From positions 2,269,001 through 2,333,000 of the forward strand of contig JACEVL010006403.1 in NCBI GenBank assembly GCA_020284085.1: a stretch of 64,000 nt of DNA. The letters are read 5' to 3'. The notes under the pieces were generated by a model that was not told the origin of the DNA, made no database searches, and saw only the letters and a list, made by a program, of their open reading frames with translations. This stretch comes from Aporrectodea caliginosa (taxonomy: Eukaryota; Annelida; Clitellata; Crassiclitellata; Lumbricidae). The position numbers and the translations under genes were made by a program. Of this stretch, positions 57,798 through 64,000 are shown one piece after another; the first letter of the stretch is position 1; the number at the start of each line of letters is the position of its first letter.

Positions 57798-60700
57798 GTA
57801 AGAAATCTCTGTTTTTTGTCATAATTTAGAGAGGGTTATTAAATCAAAATATTTGCCGTACTAATGTAATTCGAAAGAGAGTGCAGAAGTTAAGTTTGAT
57901 GGTGTACAGTGTACCCATATTATTAGACTCAACCTCAAATTTCGACATTTCAACACGTTTTTTGTCAAAAAATGTATAACACACAATGTGTACTCAGAGG
58001 TTTTCTGTTTTACACTACATGCTTATTCATGCACAGAGTTTGTGATGTCACTTAGTAACAAAAAATAAACAACAGTGCCGCCACCTACCGAAAAAATTAA
58101 AAATAAGTTAAAAATCTGAAAATTTAGTTTTGAAGTCTAACCCTATGGGTAGGTACTGTAAGTTAGATGGTGTATATGTATGGTTGTTTACTAGTGCCCA
58201 ATCCCTGTATGAATATCTGCCAACTGCACTGCAAACTGTGGTTTGTCAGCTTGATTACCTAATAAATGAATATACTACTAGTACTGCTACTGCATGCTAC
58301 AGGATCGCTGTCCTGGTTTTGAGCGTCTTGTTTGTTTGGAGGCGACTGATGGTCTGACATACATAACAACGCAGTTTATAATTTTATGTGTGATCTGTTT
58401 ATCATGTGTATCATGTGTGCAGGGAATTTGTGAGCAGATGTAATGTTTGCTGATGGAAACTTTAATCTAACACAGTTAAGTCGTAAGTGACGTAATGCAA
58501 ACATGTATGCATACGAGTCTTTGAAGTGGTACATAGCCTTAGCAGATTATGAGCCTAGACAGTATTACAGAGCCAGGTAAATACCCACTAAGGATTGCAT
58601 TGTTGTCATCATAAACCTCAAATATGGTGTATCATTTTGTTGCAATCTCTTGCACGTTGCTCTTAATTTTCCAGTTAAAACTGTTGAAATGGAGGAATAA
58701 AATGACCATGAATACCTAATGCGATCATAACTAAATTATGTGCAAATTGATTTGATGTCACTGTGACTCCATTGTTATGTCTGAGTTTCCACACATATAT
58801 CTTTGATTGTGCCTGCTCTGTGGCCAGTTTCCAATCCAGTGCATTGATGTTGTTGCCGTTCCAGTGAAGCTTCTAAACTATTTGATCTGCAGCTAATTTG
58901 AAATTGGTTCTATTGTGAGCCAGTTAAATGTATGTGAGGTATGGTCATAAAACTAATGCCTGGAAACTATAATCAGCCCTTGTCCTTGGGCAGGAGAGTC
59001 TCTAGTCAGACATTACTCGTAATTAGAAGCAATTTTCTGGCAGTAAGCGGCAGTAACTACGTATTGACACAGGTCGATGTTTTGCACATTCTAGCCATTC
59101 TGCTGCCTACTGTTACCAGATGTTTCATTCATATGTGCAGTGAATGTGGGATGTTAGTTTGCGGTTTATATTTATAGGCAGTCTGTAAACAATTATGATA
59201 AATGAGATTCTCCATTCAGTAGCTACGTTTTTCTTCATTTTTTCATTTTCTGTTGATTTTCCACTCATGTGCTTGTTGATAAAAGATGTTGTAATGAAAT
59301 GATACATTTTTATAGCCTTTCCAATTGACTTATCTTTCATATTCTTCTGAATCCAATGGAAGACCACCCAAGTGTTCAGGTGCTTGTAAAAGTGTATTAC
59401 TCCTTTGACTGCTCTGCTGCCATTATCAACCAGATCTAACGGGAGACATTTCCTGATAGAGGGTTACAGAGTTTGAAAGGCTCACTTCTGTATTGATGAC
59501 CCATATAATACTAATTCACATGTGTCTAATTTGTCTTAGTGCATTCATTGTCATTAGGTGGCAGTTACTGTCATGCAGATTGGCTGTCAGCATGTGGAAC
59601 TTCAACAATGCAGATTATGTATTGAAATGGAGTTTATCTTCATGAAATGTCCACAATGGCTTGCTTCTTTGCATGTCATAAAAAGTATACAAGACATCAT
59701 AGTTTTAATCCGATAGTTCCAACAACGCTCTATATACTAGATGTCATCGGGCTAAAAACCTGTTGTTTTCTGCCCTAGCAGTTCAGTTGGACAATTAGCA
59801 ATAGAAGACAGGTCTGCAAGCAGCATTGTCACACTTTGCTGGACCAAATGAAAAGCTGTTTGTCATGTTAATGCGAGAGAGAGATAATACGTTTATTTAA
59901 CGACGCCGTCATAACGACGATGACGATGTTAATGCTGTCTATAGTCATGCATCATAGGAATGAATGCATGATGAGATCTTGTTCCATTTAATGTTTTTGC
60001 ATGAGGTAGTGCACAGTTTTTCTCACGTTGATCAATGTCTTCAGCTGAGACATACATGTGTGAACCTGATGCCCGTAACAAATGTTTCTCATCTGATGCC
60101 AATATTTGACCCGACGTTACTGCTTGCGGACATGCATCATCTGCAAGTCTCTTCACTGTGCCACTGATAAGTTGTGCAAACTGATGGTTGCTGCTATGTA
60201 AAAGCAATAGATGATCCTGGGTCAGTCCGGTCAATATTAAGTAAGGCAATCAATTGGAGATCTGAGCTGATGTCATGAGCATTATCAGATTTTCCAGTGG
60301 TGTATTACTGTATATCTTTTGGTAATTATGTGTTGTGTTGCTTGATGCTGAGATGAAGTCACTGACCCTTTATAATTGGTGGCTGGTTGGTTTAGTACTT
60401 TCCTTCTAACACTGGGATTACAGACCTGCTTGAGAATTTCTAAGAGGCTTGCAGCATACAGATCTTAGGCAAATGACTTGATTGACAGCTGCCTAAGGCT
60501 ATTGACTAATGCTTTATTAATTAGATAGTGGTGCTATATGAATAATACAGGCGTGGTGGTGTTTGTGTTACTAGTAATAGCTGTAGATGTTAGGATCTGT
60601 TGTTTTGTCAGTGTTTCTCCACTTGTTTATGGTATGCTGGTGTGACCCTGTTTTCTTATGTAATGCAACCCAGTGGAAAGTGTGTCATACAGTGCACTGG

Positions 60701-61984
60701 CAGTCAGTGAGGCATATGCTGGTTGAGGGGTTTATTTTCATATGCAAATCAGGCATCAGCTGGCTGACCTCAGATCTGAACCGAATTGACCTAGTTCTCT
60801 CTCTTCCTTCCTAACTAGGTCATGGCGAGCTGAGGTTCAACCACTTCTGTGGCTAGGACATCCTGCACTGACTGAACCTGAGTGTCTTCTGGTGCACCCT
60901 TGGTGCAAAGGTCGACTCCTTCCACCTGTTGATGATGGTGATACCCTTGTACCTGTTGAACTCCCTCTCACAGGTGGGACTCATCCACCCTTTGTGAGAT
61001 CAACAGTTTGTCTTACACTTGTCACCAAGTGCTGTCCCATTTGCCAAGTCCACAAATGTGTACTGGTGGAAAAGAAAGCCTAGCGTAGTACTCTGAATTC
61101 TCCGGGAGTGATTGTGGACATGCATTGAGACTGTCTCTCTCATCAGTGTGTTGTGACAGGCAAAACAAGAGCGCTTTGTCTGCGGATGACGTGAGCTTTG
61201 TGGCGAATGGCGATACAAGCACTTCCTGGAAGAACCCGTTTGCTTTTCCTATTATCGGAGCGAGCACCGAATGACCTGATTAGTCAATGTTGTTCATTGT
61301 CTTTAAGATGCATTTTGCACAAGTAAAAATCCAAAGATCCGGATTTTGTCTGCTGTCATTGTTGTACATTTCCTTTAAAAGCGCAGACTTAACTACGGTA
61401 GTCAGCCTTGTTATCTACCTTGACAGTCATGTTGCACTGACAGTATTCCACCCCACCTCCCCCAGTTACCCACCCATCCTTATAACTACTACAGCCTGGG
61501 CAGTGTGTGCTGTATTGATCTTGTCTGTGGGTTACTGAGTGCAGTTATCTTTTGCCAGATACTGCACCTGGAGACTTGAATGCTCTGTCTGTCTCTCTCT
61601 CTGTCTCTTTCTCTCTATGGACCAGCCATGTGCTTTGTTCTATTGACTTGGCTTAATTTGGTCCAGTTTTCTCTGAATGAATACTCATTGTAACTGGGTC
61701 AGAAGGTAGACTGCCCATTAGTCAAGATTTTATGATGAATATTTTATGATGGATATGCAGACTTTTGAATAAATATAACATTGCATGCACATGGGCAGAA
61801 ACAAGCACACACACGTGCATACACGCATGCACACACAGTAAACCATTAAGGTAGGCTACTAAGTTGAACATACTGAGAACATGTGTCTTCAAATGATGTT
61901 GTATGCATGAGTTGTGAATGTGAAAGTCAAACTGTGTGACTAGGCCACTGTAAATCGTCTTTATTCCCACACAGCAATCTGTTC

Positions 61985-62390
61985 TTTTAGTTAAGGTTTC
62001 ATAACAATTAATTAGAAGTAGCATTAGTTCAGATTTCGTAATTAGAATTTAGAATTAGGATTTTTAGAAGAACTTATTAATTAGAAGTAGAATTGAGAAT
62101 CAACTAATTAATTTGTTATTGACGACAGAATACAATATGACACAAAAATGTTGTTTACTAGTTTGGGTTTCCATTTATTAGGCAAATATTTCAAATAATG
62201 ACAACGACTCAAATTTTGATGCTGTTCATACAATATTTACATTTTTGGCTTATTGCTGTGGAGTGTGTTTTGATATGAGTTTTGAGTTGCACTTTCTAAC
62301 AGTAGTATGAGTTCTAAAGTAGACTATTGTTTTTAAGCTTATTTCTTCACTCATTTGCAACAAATCCTGCAAAACCAAGTGCTCACTCCA
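61985..62390. mobile_element. AATTAG-rich dispersed repeat, copy 2 (partial)
   Basis: Shares, in order, the interior landmarks of 34105-34960: cgtaattagaatt, gacagaatacaa, attaggcaaatatttca, attgctgtggag, atgagttctaaagta and tttgcaacaaatcctgcaaaa. The right terminal part is missing. Confidence 0.6.
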
Positions 62391-62609
62391 GTGATTCTCC
62401 ATGTTGCAGTGCAGTGGTGGAGTTTTTGTATTGGTGTGTGGCACTGTGCGCATATGTAATTGTAATTGTTATTACGACAATTTCTATGTGTGTGCCTGCA
62501 TGTGTGTGTATTGCAGGCTGTCTGTTCTGTTAGTAGTTAAGATTTATGTCTTCTGTCATTTGTGTTCTTGTGAATTGTTTCAATTGCATAACTGTACACT
62601 GTAACCGAG

Positions 62610-62650
62610 TTGCGGTTTGTCAACCGGATTGTTTCAATAAAGAATATTAT
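62610..62650 (+). repeat. retroelement 3' tail fragment
   Basis: The sequence gtcaaccggattgtttc followed by aataaagaatatt is the plus-strand form of a tail found at several other loci (773, 6028, 25868, 56624). Bases 62619-62643 recur exactly at 62842-62866 inside the neighbouring SINE. Confidence 0.55.
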
Positions 62651-62694
62651 TAGTCTACTGTGTTTGAAGTAGGCAAATATAATGCCCATCATGA

Positions 62695-62930
62695 ACTGTG
62701 GGGCGCGGTGGTGTAGGGGTATGTTCGGTGCCTTGCAGCCGGAGGGATTGCGGGTTATATTATCAAGCCGCCATTTGGGACCCTGGGCAAGTTGTTCACT
62801 CGCAATTGCTCATGCGCTGTGGCGTGAAACTCTGATTCAGTGTCAACCGGATTGTTTCAATAAAGAGCGCCTCTGAGTAGAAATCTTGAAGGGGCGCTAT
62901 ATATATCTGAAATGAATGAATGAAAGAAGT
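62695..62930 (+). repeat. tRNA-derived SINE, patched copy
   Basis: Same family as 46502-46735 (gtggggcgcggtggtgtagg head, gcgtgaaactctgattcag body, gcgcctctgagtagaaatct tail, then (AATG)n). The B box is destroyed (gggttatattatc), and 25 bases of nearby sequence replace the normal segment before the tail. Confidence 0.88.
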
Positions 62931-63061
62931 TCTGTATTTTGTTCAGAGTGCCATTAAATATGCCCCAGTGCTCATCTTGAAAGTTTCGGTCAAAGTTTAC
63001 AATCTCTACTAAACATTAATGTACATGAGATCATCAGCTGATGTATTGTGATATTTAATAT

Positions 63062-63240
63062 GTGGGACATAGTGGCCGATTAGAATTAGAGCACTCGCCT
63101 GATAACACAGAGTGCGGGTTCAAACCTCCCCTGAGACGGTTACTATATAGGGACCTTCACTCACAATTGCTCAGCACCATCGATTGATACATGGTCATTC
63201 GATAGTGGCATTTACATTTTTTTTTATTATTCATAATAAT
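63062..63240 (+). repeat. tRNA-derived SINE
   Basis: tggccgattagaattagag (A-box region) and gcgggttcaaacctccc (B box) are followed by gacggttactatatagggac and a cactcacaattgctcagca body shared with the other SINEs. Ends in T-rich DNA near 63220. Confidence 0.75.
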
Positions 63241-63394
63241 GATATTGTCAATGCTTTTAAGATGATGGTAAAAGGTGCTATATGCTTGTTCAGGTGTTAA
63301 CAGAATTGCTCCACAAAGTGGTCTACTTTGAAAGTTGTTTACCAGTTTTATATTGTTGTTAATTAATTAAATAAAGGATGTTGTTTTTGTGCAG

Positions 63395-63550
63395 ACAAGC
63401 ATCGATAGTCGGTCGAAGGCTTGCTGAGATTGGAGATGACATTAATGCCCGCTACACGCCTGTCTTCAACTCCATGATACGGTCGCTCAATCTGGCACCT
63501 GACGTAAGCGACGCTGTTGCCTATGATGCCTTCTATCAAGTTGCTATGAG
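63395..63550 (+). CDS. BAK1: BAK-like Bcl-2 family protein, second coding exon with BH3
   Basis: Starts after TTTTTGTGCAG, completes the split alanine codon 83, and reads IVGRRLAEIGDDINARY at residues 87-103. This is a BAK-type BH3 helix: the invariant L92, followed by G96-D97, and the IGDDIN..Y stretch that distinguishes BAK/BAX from BH3-only proteins. It continues TPVFNSMIRSLNLAPDVSDA and AYDAFYQVAMR, matching helices alpha-3/alpha-4. The donor ATGAG|GTCAGT ends the exon in phase 2. An intact BH3 and frame suggest a working gene. Confidence 0.92.
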
Positions 63551-64000
63551 GTCAGTTTGGCACTTCATGGGTCATACTGTGTTACGGTTTATAAAACAAT
63601 ATTTCCATTTTTAGGTTTCCATTCAAGGATAGTCTTAGATGTTTGCAACATGCATAGCTGCACAACATTTGTAGTCTCAAAGCAATAATCAATTTCAGTT
63701 TCGTAAATTTTTAGCTTTTATGGTTGTTTGAATAACATAAGTACCCAGACCTGTAAAAAATAATTAAATTTATAGTTCATATTGCATGTTTTCAGTTATC
63801 CAATTTTTATAGTACTATGCCATCAATCCTAGGAATAGGGTTCACTACACTTTGAAGAAATTCCTCCGTAGTGCTAAGTTATAGGAGGAATTTCTTGAAA
63901 GCACTTGGTGCAAAATCCTTGATAAATTGTGCCTTTTGTAGTCCTGCTTCATTTCTTTTTTATGGACTTAACCAGATAGCTTAATCATTTCATACTTATT
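63551..64000 (+). other. start of the next BAK-like intron
   Basis: Non-coding to the window edge. A 13-base perfect hairpin stem (aagaaattcctcc, 63855-63867, with its complement at 63884-63896) is the only structure seen. Confidence 0.7.

Larger units (their letters stand above)
57798..63394 (+). other. intron 1 of the mapped BAK-like coding region, 5.6 kb
   Basis: GTAAGA donor and TTTTTGTGCAG acceptor. It holds an AATTAG-family repeat, two SINEs, a retroelement tail, and a short motif at 59889-59915 shared with 333-360. No coding exon for another gene is recognisable; open frames such as 60892-61083 have no family resemblance. Confidence 0.8.

Noticed and set aside
57327..57822. Minus-strand ORFs of 151 and 98 codons
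   Set aside because: Antisense to the BAK-like exon, which has strong homology and splice sites on the plus strand.
60892..61083. 63-codon ORF with several cysteines in the BAK-like intron
   Set aside because: No family resemblance, short, and no supporting splice or start evidence.

Overview
This is animal nuclear DNA: real coding sequence is sparse and split by introns, and most of the window is transposable elements, SINEs, microsatellites and long satellite-like arrays. Only two host genes can be named. One is a TAMM41/Tam41-type mitochondrial CDP-diacylglycerol synthase (30530-31510, +), here a single uninterrupted exon. The other is the 5' half of a BAK-like Bcl-2 family gene (coding exons 57550-57797 and 63395-63550, +), which runs off the right edge. 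The repeat content (tRNA-derived SINEs, L2-like LINEs with TGAA tails, hAT-like MITEs, and a Ty3-type RNase H placed directly before its LTR, as in Gmr1-like elements described from deuterostomes) suggests a marine invertebrate, perhaps a deuterostome. The species cannot be fixed from the sequence.

Layout. 1-2.5 kb: mostly unique AT-rich DNA with a CRE/X-box promoter-like cluster. 2.5-6.0 kb: a 3.5-kb element with inverted ends and TTAA flanks that carries a 1.5-kb array of 18/15-bp units. 6.2-8.6 kb: a clean hAT-type MITE, then unassigned DNA. 8.6-18.9 kb: a 10-kb pyrimidine-strand array containing a ~4.49-kb internal duplication. 18.9-24.0 kb: a 5-kb array of a 27-bp unit. 24.1-25.0 kb: three DNA transposons nested inside one another. 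25.2-25.8 kb: a possible exon of an unknown minus-strand gene. 26.6-28.3 kb: a 5'-truncated LINE with a restriction-like endonuclease domain, sitting between two (TTA)n tracts and interrupted by a MITE. 28.9-29.3 kb: a MITE with a telomere-like core.

30-49 kb: TAMM41, then a dense set of LINE, hAT, foldback and LTR remnants, a 142-bp GGGCAGCCC-type tandem repeat (35-36 kb), and a 2.2-kb inverted-repeat element with a decayed protein (37.1-39.3 kb). 49-54 kb: microsatellites, a near-perfect palindrome, and candidate promoter sequences with NRF1 and ETS/TATA motifs. 55-64 kb: a LINE remnant and the BAK-like gene, whose first mapped coding intron (5.6 kb) holds two SINEs and another dispersed repeat.

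The genes form no operon or pathway. TAMM41 (cardiolipin precursor synthesis in the inner mitochondrial membrane) and BAK (outer-membrane pore formation in apoptosis) are both mitochondrial, but their proximity is probably chance. The most interesting material is structural: microsatellite-targeted LINE insertion, nested and foldback transposons, and very large, recently amplified arrays that leave long reading frames open without being genes.
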